A stretch of 64,000 bases of DNA, taken from positions 408,501-472,500 of the forward strand of contig JADKGL010000026.1 in assembly GCA_016722295.1 (NCBI GenBank), read 5' to 3'. The stretch is from Saprospiraceae bacterium (GTDB lineage: Bacteria > Bacteroidota > Bacteroidia > Chitinophagales > Saprospiraceae). Positions 35,586 to 44,481 of this stretch are shown piece by piece; position 1 is the stretch's first letter; each line of letters starts with the position of its first letter. The position numbers were made by a program, and so were the translations under genes. The notes below the pieces were generated by a model, which ran no database searches, had not been told where the DNA came from, and worked only from the letters and a program-made list of their open reading frames with translations.

Positions 35586-36611
35586 TTAAAATAAACCTCC
35601 TTGAATACTAGAGTATGTAAATCCAAGATGGCGAAATGCTTTTTCAGTGGCAATACGTCCTCTTGGTGTTCTTTGTATAAAACCTTCCATGATTAAAAAA
35701 GGCTCATGCACTTCTTCAATCGTTCCAGCCTCTTCGCCTACAGCAGTAGCAATAGTTGTAAGACCTACTGGACCACCAGTAAATTTTTCAATGATCGTTG
35801 TCAAAATTCGATTATCCATTTCATCCAATCCATGATCATCTACATTGAGTGCATTCAATCCAAATTGAGCTATTTCATAATCTATTGTCCCATTGCCTTT
35901 TATTTGTGCAAAATCTCTCAATCTGCGCAAAAGTGCATTGGCGATTCTTGGTGTACCTCGACTTCTTCTTGCGATTTCATGCAGTCCTTCTGGTGTTGAT
36001 CTTACTCCAAGAATATTTGTGGAGCGGGTGATGATTTTTTCAAGTGTCGCATGATCGTAATAATCGAGATGGCAGGTAATGCTAAATCGACTTCGCAATG
36101 GTGCGGTAAGAAGCCCTACTCGAGTCGTTGCTCCAACGAGTGTAAAGGGCATGATGGAAAGTTGGATACTTCTCGCACTAGGTCCAGAATCAATCATAAT
36201 GTCGATGCGATAATCTTCCATAGCAGAATATAGATATTCCTCTACTACAGTATTTAGTCGATGGATCTCGTCGATAAAAAGCACATCCCCTTCTTGTAAT
36301 CCAGTCAATAAGCCAGCTAGATCGCCAGGTTTTTCAAGGACTGGTCCAGAGGTCATTCGTAGATTAGCGCCGATTTCATTGGAGATGATATGTGATAATG
36401 TAGTCTTGCCTAAGCCTGGAGGTCCATGCAGTAATACATGATCTAACGCTTCATTGCGTTGTTTAGCAGCCTCGATAAATACTTTCAGATTATCAATTAT
36501 TTTTTGTTGCCCTGAAAATTCATCAAGCATTTTTGGACGAAGTGCTTTTTCGATCAGCTTGTCCTCTGGATTTAGGTTTTTATCCTCTCCTTCTAATATC
36601 GGATTGCGCAT
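35586..36611 (-). CDS. ruvB: Holliday junction branch migration helicase RuvB
   Basis: 341-aa AAA+ motor of the RuvABC complex, driving Holliday junction branch migration in recombinational repair. Motifs: RPKMLDEFSGQQKIIDNLKVFI, Walker A LLHGPPGLGKTTLSHIIS, Walker B GDVLFIDEIHRL, sensor 1 TLVGATTRVGLLTAPLRSRF, and the winged-helix end EEAGTIEEVHEPFLIMEGFIQRTPRGR. Length is normal. ruvA and ruvC are not in the window. It lies 9 bp after the upstream gene and 11 bp before the ABC ATPase gene. Confidence 0.97.
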   Translation of the reverse strand: MRNPILEGEDKNLNPEDKLIEKALRPKMLDEFSGQQKIIDNLKVFIEAAKQRNEALDHVLLHGPPGLGKTTLSHIISNEIGANLRMTSGPVLEKPGDLAGLLTGLQEGDVLFIDEIHRLNTVVEEYLYSAMEDYRIDIMIDSGPSARSIQLSIMPFTLVGATTRVGLLTAPLRSRFSITCHLDYYDHATLEKIITRSTNILGVRSTPEGLHEIARRSRGTPRIANALLRRLRDFAQIKGNGTIDYEIAQFGLNALNVDDHGLDEMDNRILTTIIEKFTGGPVGLTTIATAVGEEAGTIEEVHEPFLIMEGFIQRTPRGRIATEKAFRHLGFTYSSIQGGLF

Positions 36612-36620
36612 AGCGCAAAA

Positions 36621-37307
36621 TTAATCATTTACGACAAGAATTGTAAAAGGATTTGAGAGTTCCGATAGGTCTATTGTACATTTTTTATCTGCACCTACTT
36701 CGCACAATAATTCTCCAAGACAATTGTAATAATAGCTTTTATCTTCAGTTACAAAGGAGTATGCAAATTTTTCTTGATAATCGTATTTTTTAATTTCCTT
36801 AGGACGCAGCTTTAGTATGCATTGGTTCATCCATTCCACAGAAAATGGATCGATGATGTCGTCACAGCTTGTGACTTTGGTCGTAGGAGATTGAAGTACT
36901 TCTATGTTTTTTATATTTTCAATGCAATCTAATTTGATATATAAATTCGTCAAAGGGCAGTTCAATTTAATATTTTTCATTAATTCATAACTGAAACGAA
37001 TATGTTGGATACCATTGATTTTTTCTAAATGTGTATTTTCAGGGAACTCTACGGGGATATATTTTTTCCCTTCCGGAGTTTCTATATACATAGGGCATTC
37101 GTTATTGTCTGAACTAAATTTCAATACTCCCTCTTGGTAACAAAACTTAGCTTTAAGTTCTTCAATAGGATTCGTTTTTGAAGGACTGGATTGTTTTGCA
37201 GGTGTTGGTTTTACTTCAATCTTAGGCTTTTTTGAAGATTGCGCTTCTAAAGGAACTATAGCTATTAAGCAAATTAGAAAAAATATTTTAGAAATTGTCG
37301 AAATCAT
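36621..37307 (-). CDS. Secreted protein of unknown function
   Basis: 228 aa, not recognised. A signal peptide covers residues 1-23 (KIFFLICLIAIVPLEAQS). A Lys/Pro/Ser-rich linker follows (KKPKIEVKPTPAKQSSPSK), then a globular part with nine cysteines (SSDNNECPMYIETPEGKKYI; NCPLTNLYIKLDCIENI; VTSCDDIIDPFSVEWMNQC; YYYNCLGELLCEVGADKKC). These probably form disulfides in the periplasm or outside. No T9SS tail and no lipobox. First gene of the run leading into ruvB, so they may share a transcript although the functions look unrelated. Confidence 0.75.
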   Translation of the reverse strand: MISTISKIFFLICLIAIVPLEAQSSKKPKIEVKPTPAKQSSPSKTNPIEELKAKFCYQEGVLKFSSDNNECPMYIETPEGKKYIPVEFPENTHLEKINGIQHIRFSYELMKNIKLNCPLTNLYIKLDCIENIKNIEVLQSPTTKVTSCDDIIDPFSVEWMNQCILKLRPKEIKKYDYQEKFAYSFVTEDKSYYYNCLGELLCEVGADKKCTIDLSELSNPFTILVVND

Positions 37308-37333
37308 TAATCTTATTTTTCTGTTGATCTATG

Positions 37334-37341
37334 TACTTTTG
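37334..37341 (+). promoter_or_regulatory. -7 box (TACTTTTG) of icd
   Basis: Exact TAnnTTTG match 69 bp upstream of ATG 37410, in the divergent spacer with the secreted-protein gene. The same octamer TACTTTTG precedes the VWA, WecA-like and citrate synthase genes. No correctly spaced TTG. Confidence 0.5.
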
Positions 37342-37409
37342 CACTGATTTAGACAAACAATGTTTTGTTTAAAACGATTCAAAAAATTATCAAATAAAGA
37401 GTTAAATTA

Positions 37410-38630
37410 ATGAGTAATCAAAAAATCACCTGCCAAAATGGCAATTTACAAGTACCTAACAACCCGATAATACCATTTATTGAAGGGGATGGAACAGGTG
37501 CGGATATTTGGAATGCTTCAGTAAAAGTATTTGATGCTGCAGTAGAAAAAGCCTATGGAGGCACAAGAAAAATAGAATGGAGAGAGGTTTTAGCAGGTGA
37601 AAAAGCATTCAATAAGACCCAGAACTGGCTTCCACAAGAGACTTTGGACGTCATTAATGAATATTTAGTAGCAATCAAAGGTCCTTTGACTACACCTGTT
37701 GGTGGTGGAATTCGGTCTTTGAATGTGGCATTACGACAACAATTGGATCTTTATGCTTGTGTTCGTCCAGTGAGATGGTTTACAGGAGTTCCTTCTCCTG
37801 TAAAAGAACCAAACAAAGTTGATATGACTATCTTCAGAGAAAATACTGAGGATATCTATGCTGGTATAGAGTTTCAAGCTGGAACAGAAGATGCCGCAAA
37901 ATTTGCGGAATTCTTAAAAACAAATTTTCCAGATCGATATAAAAAAGTGAGATTTCCGAACAGCACGGGATTTGGTATAAAGCCAGTGTCAAAAGAAGGT
38001 ACAGAGCGATTGGTGAGAGCTGCCATCAAGTTTGCTATAGAAACTAATCAAAGGTCAGTGACCTTGGTACACAAGGGAAATATTATGAAATTCACTGAAG
38101 GTGGATTTATGGATTGGGGATATGATTTAGCAAGAAATGAATTTGGAGGCGAATTACTAGATGGTGGTCCTTGGGTGAAATTACCAAATGGATTGATTAT
38201 TAAGGATGTTATCGCAGATGCATTCTTACAACAAATCTTATTGAGACCTGAAGAGTATGATGTGATTGCTACCTTGAATCTTAATGGCGATTATATTTCT
38301 GATGCTTTAGCTGCACAAGTCGGAGGTATAGGTATAGCTCCTGGAGCTAATATCAACTACATCACAGGTCATGCTATTTTTGAAGCGACTCATGGCACAG
38401 CTCCAAAATATGCTGGATTGGATAAGGTAAATCCTAGTTCAGTGATATTATCTGGTGTGATGATGTTCGAATATATGAAGTGGACAGAAGCTGCAAAATT
38501 GATCGTAGATGGTCTTGAAAATGCGATTGCTTCTAAACGTGTTACTTATGATTTTCATCGTCTAATGGAAGGTGCTACTTTATTGAAGTGCTCAGAATTT
38601 GGTGATGAGATCATCAAAAATATGGCTTAA
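37410..38630 (+). CDS. icd: Isocitrate dehydrogenase (NADP+)
   Basis: 406-aa E. coli-type isocitrate dehydrogenase, forming 2-oxoglutarate, CO2 and NADPH. Motifs: IPFIEGDGTGADIW at the N-terminus, GGGIRSLNVALRQQLDLYACVRPV (the Ser in SLNVALR corresponds to the phosphorylation site in E. coli), FRENTEDIYAGIEF, and FEATHGTAPKYAGLDKVNP, where the Lys-Tyr pair marks NADP rather than NAD preference. Length is close to the family norm. Monocistronic, with an upstream TACTTTTG box and a strong terminator 24 bp after the stop. Confidence 0.97.
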   Translation: MSNQKITCQNGNLQVPNNPIIPFIEGDGTGADIWNASVKVFDAAVEKAYGGTRKIEWREVLAGEKAFNKTQNWLPQETLDVINEYLVAIKGPLTTPVGGGIRSLNVALRQQLDLYACVRPVRWFTGVPSPVKEPNKVDMTIFRENTEDIYAGIEFQAGTEDAAKFAEFLKTNFPDRYKKVRFPNSTGFGIKPVSKEGTERLVRAAIKFAIETNQRSVTLVHKGNIMKFTEGGFMDWGYDLARNEFGGELLDGGPWVKLPNGLIIKDVIADAFLQQILLRPEEYDVIATLNLNGDYISDALAAQVGGIGIAPGANINYITGHAIFEATHGTAPKYAGLDKVNPSSVILSGVMMFEYMKWTEAAKLIVDGLENAIASKRVTYDFHRLMEGATLLKCSEFGDEIIKNMA

Positions 38631-38653
38631 TAATTTATTGAATATAAATATTG

Positions 38654-38684
38654 AAAAACCTAGAAATACGCTTTCTAGGTTTTT
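38654..38684 (+). terminator. Terminator after icd
   Basis: AAAAACCTAGAAA pairs with TTTCTAGGTTTTT around a TACGC loop, followed by more T. Likely works in both directions, but the convergent trmB gene ends 44 bp further on. Confidence 0.9.
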
Positions 38685-38727
38685 TTTATGAATAAAATTT
38701 TTATGCAAGAAAATGTTAGGAGTAATT

Positions 38728-39417
38728 TTATTTCACTCGCTTAAATTCAATATATTTTATCGTTTTATTTTTTTGAAGATGCATCTTCTCATAATAGGTT
38801 TTTATCTCTAGCGCAGGATGTTGTAAAGCTTCTGCATAGATATTATTTGAACACTGAACAATCTCATAATTAGGATGATCAGCGATAGTTTTCAAACTAA
38901 ACTCATATAGAGTATCATCATCAGTTTTCAGATGAAAACTAGTCTGTAAATGAGTATATTTAAGATAAGAATCTAAGTAATAAATTGATGTAAGTCTGCG
39001 ATTTTCTTTTCGTAAAAAAGGATCAGAAAAAATAATCCAAATTTGATCAACCTCTTCCGCTGCAAAAAAATGCGGCAATGTTTCTATCTTACTTCTTATA
39101 AATGCCACTTGCGAGAATTCGAGATCAATGGCTCGTTTTGCTCCAGTCCAAATTCTAGCACCCTTGACATCAACACCAATATAATTTTGGTTTGGGTACA
39201 TCTGTGCTAGCCCAATAGAATATTCGCCTCTACCACAAGCTAATTCTAAAACTAGTGGTTTCGCATTTTTAAAATAGTCGGACTTCCATTTACCTTTATA
39301 ATCTACTTTTTGCAATACATTGACGAAAAGAGTTGGATCTTCATAACTGAAGTTTTCAAATACATTTTCAAGCCGTTGATTCTCTGCAAATTTTTCAAGC
39401 TTAGTTCTTTTGCTCAT
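38728..39417 (-). CDS. trmB: tRNA (guanine-N7)-methyltransferase
   Basis: 229-aa SAM-dependent methyltransferase that forms m7G46 in tRNA variable loops. Motifs: LVLELACGRGEYSIGLAQMYPNQNYIGVDVKGARIW (SAM binding), KRAIDLEFSQVAFIRSKIE, and VDQIWIIFSDPFLRKENRRLTSIYYLDSY. The last matches TrmB's usual FPDPWPKKRHxKRRL only loosely (FSDPFLRKENRRL), a pattern I associate with Bacteroidota TrmB. It is 5 bp downstream of the alpha/beta-hydrolase-like gene on the same strand, so probably co-transcribed. Confidence 0.93.
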   Translation of the reverse strand: MSKRTKLEKFAENQRLENVFENFSYEDPTLFVNVLQKVDYKGKWKSDYFKNAKPLVLELACGRGEYSIGLAQMYPNQNYIGVDVKGARIWTGAKRAIDLEFSQVAFIRSKIETLPHFFAAEEVDQIWIIFSDPFLRKENRRLTSIYYLDSYLKYTHLQTSFHLKTDDDTLYEFSLKTIADHPNYEIVQCSNNIYAEALQHPALEIKTYYEKMHLQKNKTIKYIEFKRVK

Positions 39418-39422
39418 TCCAA

Positions 39423-40241
39423 TTAAAAGTTTCTAAAAATTTGGTCTAATACACTGTGATATTGTTGATGCTCAGTGATTTGTTCACCAGCAACACATGG
39501 AATTTGAAAAGTGTTTTTCGGATCTGGCAATATATTTTTTACTGTAGCTACTTTATCCTTCTGAAATTGATCGTTACATTCTGAATAAATTAGAAATACA
39601 GGACTTTGACACTGTGGAAGATAATCGGCTAGTTTAAAATCGTATTTTAATTCGCTATAAATCAAAAGGGCTTGGTATCTAGAATTGATCCAATCTCGTA
39701 TAGAGATCATTGGATTTTCAACTATGATCATTCGAGGCGAGGCTTGCGAACCCACATTTGCTGCAGCAACAGCACCTAAGCCAACACCATATACTAGGAT
39801 GCTATCAGCCGGAATTAGTTTCTCTAGATAATAATAACTAGTCAATGCATCCTGATATAGATTGAATTCACTTTTCTTGCCAGGAGATTTACCAAAACCT
39901 CGATAATCCGTCATAAGTACATCAAATCCTTTCGAGGTGAAAGCGCTAACAAATCTGGACCAATATTCTACACTTTCAGAAGCGCCATGAAGATAAAGAA
40001 CAGCACCTTTTTTTTCTTCCGTTTGATGTGTAAACCAAAGTGCTTCTACATACTCTTGGTTGGGATGAATAATATGGTGCACTTTGTATGCTTGGTTAAT
40101 CTTGTATACATAATTTTTGCTATGCTGTCTCGGAGAAAAAATCACATGGTCAATAAAAATATAAATATAGAACACACCAATAACATAAAGTAAGCCTATA
40201 GAGACCAAGAGAACAGCGGCTTTCTTCCAGTTTTTTGGCAT
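39423..40241 (-). CDS. Membrane-anchored alpha/beta-hydrolase-like protein lacking the catalytic serine
   Basis: 272-aa protein with one N-terminal membrane anchor (residues 8-30). The alpha/beta-hydrolase fold of the BEM46/ABHD12-13 type is clear: AVLYLHGASESVEYWSRFV, DVLMTDYRGFGKSPGKKSE and VFLIYSECNDQF (acid loop). However, the nucleophile elbow, normally G-x-S-x-G, is YGVGLGA (residues 151-157), with Gly154 where Ser should be. The usual GGxHN histidine region reads AGEQITEHQQY. Both Ser and His of the triad thus appear lost, suggesting a non-enzymatic (binding or scaffold) role. It sits upstream of trmB. An error in a single codon could explain the Ser loss but not the His change. Confidence 0.85.
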   Translation of the reverse strand: MPKNWKKAAVLLVSIGLLYVIGVFYIYIFIDHVIFSPRQHSKNYVYKINQAYKVHHIIHPNQEYVEALWFTHQTEEKKGAVLYLHGASESVEYWSRFVSAFTSKGFDVLMTDYRGFGKSPGKKSEFNLYQDALTSYYYLEKLIPADSILVYGVGLGAVAAANVGSQASPRMIIVENPMISIRDWINSRYQALLIYSELKYDFKLADYLPQCQSPVFLIYSECNDQFQKDKVATVKNILPDPKNTFQIPCVAGEQITEHQQYHSVLDQIFRNF

Positions 40242-40324
40242 TATGGGTTATTGTTGAGGTGCTAAGTTAGTCAAGCTCTGTCAACCAAACCAAGAAATTT
40301 CCATATCAATATATATAAAAGTGC

Positions 40325-40780
40325 TTATTTGATCTCAAAGTCACTCGTATCTACTTCACTTTCAATGTCTTCCATACTTATCAAAATATCATTGAACTGT
40401 GTTGTGTCTAGATCAGTTGGGATGACCACAACTACTTTAGCGTCTTCTTTTTGAGTTGGAATCTGATTTGTAGATTTAGATTCATTTATCACATCTTCGA
40501 TTTCTTTCAAAGTTTCATCTTTTTCAGCTTCGTTTTCAATTGATGAAGTTTTTCCAGTTGATGAACTTGATTTTGTCTGTTGAGCTATAACTGGAGATTG
40601 TTTTTTGCTTTGTTTTTTTGCTTTTTTTTGGATTGTGACGATTTTGCTGACTTTTTCTGTAGCGCTTGTAGTCTTAGAAATAGAAGCACGTTGGTTGCAA
40701 GATGTCATTATTAGTAAAGAAATTAATAGTACAAATGCATTGATTTGTAAAGAATTGAATGAAAATCTTGACTTATCCAT
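40325..40780 (-). CDS. Acidic lipoprotein of unknown function
   Basis: 151 aa from ATG 40780. A hydrophobic signal (INAFVLLISLLIMTSC) ends in a lipobox, MTSC. The mature part has no recognisable fold. A basic, low-complexity stretch comes first (KIVTIQKKAKKQSKKQSPV), then Ser/Thr-rich sequence, then an acidic tail (SMEDIESEVDTSDFEIK). Likely disordered and membrane-tethered. It is flanked by unrelated genes on both sides, so context gives no clue. Confidence 0.7.
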   Translation of the reverse strand: MDKSRFSFNSLQINAFVLLISLLIMTSCNQRASISKTTSATEKVSKIVTIQKKAKKQSKKQSPVIAQQTKSSSSTGKTSSIENEAEKDETLKEIEDVINESKSTNQIPTQKEDAKVVVVIPTDLDTTQFNDILISMEDIESEVDTSDFEIK

Positions 40781-40913
40781 AATTTTAAATTTGAAGCTTA
40801 GACTCAACGGAAGTTTCGAAAAGCCTTATAGAAATGTTAAAAAATAACAATTTTTGTAATCATCTGAATGTAAATTGAATTAAACATCAGGTTCTAATTC
40901 TTGTTCTTTTACT

Positions 40914-41984
40914 ATGATCTATCACATATCACACGTTACTGACATTACATCACCTTGCAAGGATGTTCGATTGATAAGCCTGTCGAGTCCTTTTATTTCA
41001 ACGTTTGAAATTGATCCTGGTCAATATATAAATGTAAAAGCTGTAATAAATGGAGTGGAAGTAGAGCGTCAATATTCTGTTTGCGATCTACAAAAGGATA
41101 AGATCACCATTGGTGTTAAAAAAGTAAAATCTGGGATTATGTCTTCCTATTTAATTGATTCAATAAAAGTAGGAGATGAAATTGAAATAAGTAATCCAGA
41201 TGGTCGATTCATCGTCGAACCAAAGCATGAAATCCGGAAATCCTATTTATTTCTTGCGGCGGGAATTGGTATTACGCCAATTTATAAAATGATTAAGGAA
41301 ATTCTAGAACAAGAGCCAAAATCTGAAATATGTTTGTTGTATTCAAATAAAACAGAAAAAGATATAGTATTCAAATCAGAATTTGACCAATGGAAAGAAA
41401 TGTATCAGGATCAATTTCATGTAATTTATACATTGACAGACAACGTCAATCGCTCTTTTTTTGGGCTTTTGAAGAGTAAAAGTAGTTCTTGGACAGGCAA
41501 AACTGGTCGCATTACTCTTGATTTTATAAAGGAAAATTATTCATCGCTTGAGTCAACTATCCAAAAAGAAGTCTATCTCTGTGGGCCTACAGAATTCAAT
41601 ATTGATCTAGAGAAAATCGTTTTTGAATTGGGTATTCCACACAAACAAATACATAAGGAATTTTTCCATGTAGATCAAAATACCGAAGCAATTGCGTCTC
41701 AAAATGCTATGAATGCGCAGCTTACATTTACCTTGGATGGTAATAAGCAGACTATTGAGGTAAAAGCCAAAGAAAAATTGTTAGATGCCATGATTCGTCA
41801 AGGTGTTAATGCACCACATTCATGCAGCAGTGGCGCCTGTGCAAGTTGTGTCTGTAAACTCGTTTCAGGAAAAGTATCAATGGATATAAGTCTAGCGTTA
41901 GATGAAGATGAAATCAAAGATGGCTATATACTAGCTTGCCAAGCTAGACCTTTAAGTCCAGAAATTGAGATTCAGTATGCATAG
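40914..41984 (+). CDS. Ferredoxin-NADP reductase-like 2Fe-2S flavoprotein (PaaE-like)
   Basis: 356-aa cytoplasmic electron-transfer flavoprotein. The N-terminal FAD domain carries RQYSVC (52-57), the family's RxYS motif. The NAD(P)H domain has YLFLAAGIGITPIYKMI (111-127) and YLCGPTEF (221-228). The C-terminal plant-type ferredoxin domain has cluster ligands Cys304, Cys309, Cys312 and Cys342 (CSSGACASCVC ... ACQARP). This domain order matches PaaE of the phenylacetyl-CoA epoxidase and related monooxygenase reductases. No paaA-D or other oxygenase gene is nearby, so the electron acceptor is unknown. Its 3' end overlaps the convergent FkbM gene by 13 bp. Confidence 0.93.
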   Translation: MIYHISHVTDITSPCKDVRLISLSSPFISTFEIDPGQYINVKAVINGVEVERQYSVCDLQKDKITIGVKKVKSGIMSSYLIDSIKVGDEIEISNPDGRFIVEPKHEIRKSYLFLAAGIGITPIYKMIKEILEQEPKSEICLLYSNKTEKDIVFKSEFDQWKEMYQDQFHVIYTLTDNVNRSFFGLLKSKSSSWTGKTGRITLDFIKENYSSLESTIQKEVYLCGPTEFNIDLEKIVFELGIPHKQIHKEFFHVDQNTEAIASQNAMNAQLTFTLDGNKQTIEVKAKEKLLDAMIRQGVNAPHSCSSGACASCVCKLVSGKVSMDISLALDEDEIKDGYILACQARPLSPEIEIQYA

Positions 41985-42715
41985 TTTCGATTAATAAAAG
42001 AGACCTCTTCAAGTGAATGTGATACTGCAAAGATCTCAAAGCCGTGTTCATTCAAATTTCTAATTGTCTCTTCTGTTTTTTTTGAGCCATCATCAAAAAA
42101 CCGATCATGAAATTCAACTACAATCTGATGTATCGGTATCTGTGATTCAAGAATTTCATCTAATACTCTGTATTCACTACCTTCTATATCAAGTTTTAAT
42201 AGATCTATTTGCTGGTGATGTAAGTCGGACATAATATCAACAAGTTTTTTCATTGGAACTTGAATTGATTTAGCACCATCTACATTACTTTGTAGTTCTT
42301 CACTTCCTGAAATAAATCCATGCTCTTTTGGTAAGTAGAAATTGGTTAAAACTGTTTTATCACTTATTCCGAAAGGGAAGAACTGAACTTGATTTGGAAT
42401 ATTCTGACTTGAGATCCATTGAATAGAATAGGGTGTCGGATCAAAGGAATAGATATTGCAATCAAATAATGAAATTATCTCAAGTTCAAAGCTGATGTCA
42501 TCTCCTACACCAAAACAATAAATAATAGAATCCTTATTCAGATAAGTTGGATGTACAAAAAATCCAGTATAATATCCCCCAAACCAAACAAAGGGAAGCT
42601 GAATCGTAGGTTGCAAATAGTTGAATTGATCTGAAAAATATAATGTATATCTACTTAAAAGGTAGAAAAATCGACGTTTAAATTGTTGAAAAAGTTTTGA
42701 CAATAATGAATACAC
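41972..42715 (-). CDS. FkbM family methyltransferase
   Basis: 247-aa SAM-dependent methyltransferase of the FkbM family, which O-methylates sugars or other small molecules. Motifs: YCFGVGDDISFELEIISLFDCNIYSFDPTPYSI (SAM binding, ending in the acidic residue), VPMKKLVDIM, HQQIDLLKLDIEGSEYRVLDEIL (family hallmark) and IVVEFHDRFFDD. Methylation of surface glycans is the usual context in Bacteroidota but no glycan cluster is adjacent. A terminator lies upstream of its start, closing the next minus-strand gene. Confidence 0.9.
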   Translation of the reverse strand: MYSLLSKLFQQFKRRFFYLLSRYTLYFSDQFNYLQPTIQLPFVWFGGYYTGFFVHPTYLNKDSIIYCFGVGDDISFELEIISLFDCNIYSFDPTPYSIQWISSQNIPNQVQFFPFGISDKTVLTNFYLPKEHGFISGSEELQSNVDGAKSIQVPMKKLVDIMSDLHHQQIDLLKLDIEGSEYRVLDEILESQIPIHQIVVEFHDRFFDDGSKKTEETIRNLNEHGFEIFAVSHSLEEVSFINRNYAY

Positions 42716-42731
42716 AAAACAAGATTTAAAT

Positions 42732-42766
42732 AAAAAAGGCTGTTCGAATTTCGAACAGCCTTTTTT
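42732..42766 (-). terminator. Terminator after the first haloperoxidase-like gene
   Basis: GGCTGTTCGAA and TTCGAACAGCC form an 11-bp arm pair around a minimal loop, flanked by A6 and T7. It lies 20 bp beyond the minus-strand stop at 42786 and upstream of the FkbM gene, separating the two transcripts. Confidence 0.92.
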
Positions 42767-42785
42767 TATATTTTATAATTTGGAA

Positions 42786-44237
42786 TTATTTCTTCCAAGG
42801 TAATTCAAGTACTCTTATGGCAATATTTTCGCCAAACTCTATAGCAGTTTCACAATCCATTCTAAAGTGTACACCGAGATAAACTCTTGAAAAAGCATCT
42901 TCACCACCAGCTTGTTTAAATGAATTAAATGTTCTAGGTGTTCCAATAAATTCAGATCTGTCTTTATGGCAATTGTCAGTAAATCTTGTATTGTTGCCAA
43001 ACAAATCAGCTAAAATTGTAGCACCACCGCCACCAAAAGTTGAGTGACCAGATGGATATGCTGGAAATGCTGGAGTAATTCCTATACTACCATTTATAGG
43101 GTTAACCAATAATGGCTCCCAGTTAGGATCGATTTCTCTTTTGATAAAATTTTCTGGTCTTTCTACCTTCCAGTGCCATTTTGAATGCCAACATGCCACA
43201 CCAAAATCATTTAAAGCAAGACCCATTTTTACTGCACCTTCTACAGCTTTCTCAAGATTACTTGACTTTAGAACTAAGATCTGATCCATTATTGCTAATA
43301 GTCTAGAGGGTGGACTAAATGTCAAACCAGTGATATCATCACTCCAAAACTCTGCCATCCATCGCCATTCGTAAGGCATACTTCTATTACAAGAATTATA
43401 TACTTCTAATACTTGTGCATAATATGGTGATTTTGGATCATTGCTATATGGTATTGGAGCTTTGCAAAGCTTTTGCTCATTACTTGTTGCAAAAGTTCTT
43501 GTTTCTCCCCATCGTGGAAACATTCCAGCATCTGGATTATCATTTGTTGGTTGCCACATTCCTGGTCTTTTCAAATTTCCATTAGCATCGTAAAACTCTT
43601 TTTTAAAGTCGTAATACATTGGCTTTGATGGATCATTGTTCAAAGGATTCAATTCTCCTTCATATCCTAGATCAGTTTTAGCCCAAGCTTGAACTGCAGA
43701 AGCTACGCTTTGTCCCCAAGCTTTTGAATTATTGAATACAACAGAATTGATTTCAGCAGCATATTCTGTTTCATTTTTAGTATTCAAATTTTCAATCAAA
43801 CGATGAACATCATCGCGAGTAAGATGTCCAGCTCCACTGACAAATTCTGTTTTCTCAAAATACTTTTTGAACATATAGTAATAAGAAGCATTTAGCGCTG
43901 TTGGCCAATGGATTTCTTGATTATTATCGAAATTAGGGATCTTTAATTCTGAACCCCAGATATTTTTAATTGATTTAAAAGAAGGCATTCCAGGAACTGC
44001 AGTCTCATAAGCAGCTAGTCCGATATAAGCTAATGCCTTTGGTCCAGGTCCAGGTCTGAAACCGTTTGCGTCTCTATCGATAATCAAAAACAACTCATTC
44101 CATCCATAAACCACGTCATGACCATGATTAGACACTAAATTTTGAGTTGAAGAAACTGACTCTGATTTCCTACATGATGTAGTGAAAATTATTGTAGCTG
44201 CGAACAGCCAGAGAATTACTTTTAAATTTGCCTTCAT
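42786..44237 (-). CDS. Vanadium haloperoxidase / PAP2-like lipoprotein, copy 1
   Basis: 483 aa from ATG 44237. The signal (NLKVILWLFAATIIFTTSC) ends in a lipobox, so this is a lipoprotein. Vanadate/phosphate-binding motifs of the vanadium-dependent haloperoxidase and type 2 phosphatidic-acid phosphatase superfamily are complete: K-WHWKVE-RP, then AYPSGHSTFGGG, then SRVYLGVHFRMD. A shared MAEFWSDD segment precedes them. Whether it oxidises halides or hydrolyses phosphate esters cannot be read from these motifs. It is transcribed divergently from a two-component system whose third gene is a paralogue. Longer frame to 44348 adds 37 residues before the signal and is unlikely. Confidence 0.92.
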   Translation of the reverse strand: MKANLKVILWLFAATIIFTTSCRKSESVSSTQNLVSNHGHDVVYGWNELFLIIDRDANGFRPGPGPKALAYIGLAAYETAVPGMPSFKSIKNIWGSELKIPNFDNNQEIHWPTALNASYYYMFKKYFEKTEFVSGAGHLTRDDVHRLIENLNTKNETEYAAEINSVVFNNSKAWGQSVASAVQAWAKTDLGYEGELNPLNNDPSKPMYYDFKKEFYDANGNLKRPGMWQPTNDNPDAGMFPRWGETRTFATSNEQKLCKAPIPYSNDPKSPYYAQVLEVYNSCNRSMPYEWRWMAEFWSDDITGLTFSPPSRLLAIMDQILVLKSSNLEKAVEGAVKMGLALNDFGVACWHSKWHWKVERPENFIKREIDPNWEPLLVNPINGSIGITPAFPAYPSGHSTFGGGGATILADLFGNNTRFTDNCHKDRSEFIGTPRTFNSFKQAGGEDAFSRVYLGVHFRMDCETAIEFGENIAIRVLELPWKK

Positions 44238-44481
44238 TTTTTTAAAAATTGATTTTGAATATTTTTTAAATCTCTCATTCCTTAGTAAGTTCAACCATTT
44301 AATCCTAGATATTTTTGGATTTCGTAGTAGAATCTTACAAGAAGCCACAAATATATAAGCTATTTTCGATAAAATGCTTCTGCTAATACTTAAAATTTCA
44401 TAAGAATTTGCTTAAAATGTCCTTAATATATTAAAAAAAAATCAATGTATGCTGTATTCTTGGGATATTTGCGATCAATAT

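Noticed and set aside
41972..41984. Overlap of the 2Fe-2S reductase and FkbM genes as evidence of a frame error
   Set aside because: A 13-bp convergent 3' overlap is normal and both C-termini look complete.
42786..44237. Firm naming as a haloperoxidase rather than an acid phosphatase
   Set aside because: The shared motifs do not separate the two activities, so only the superfamily is given.
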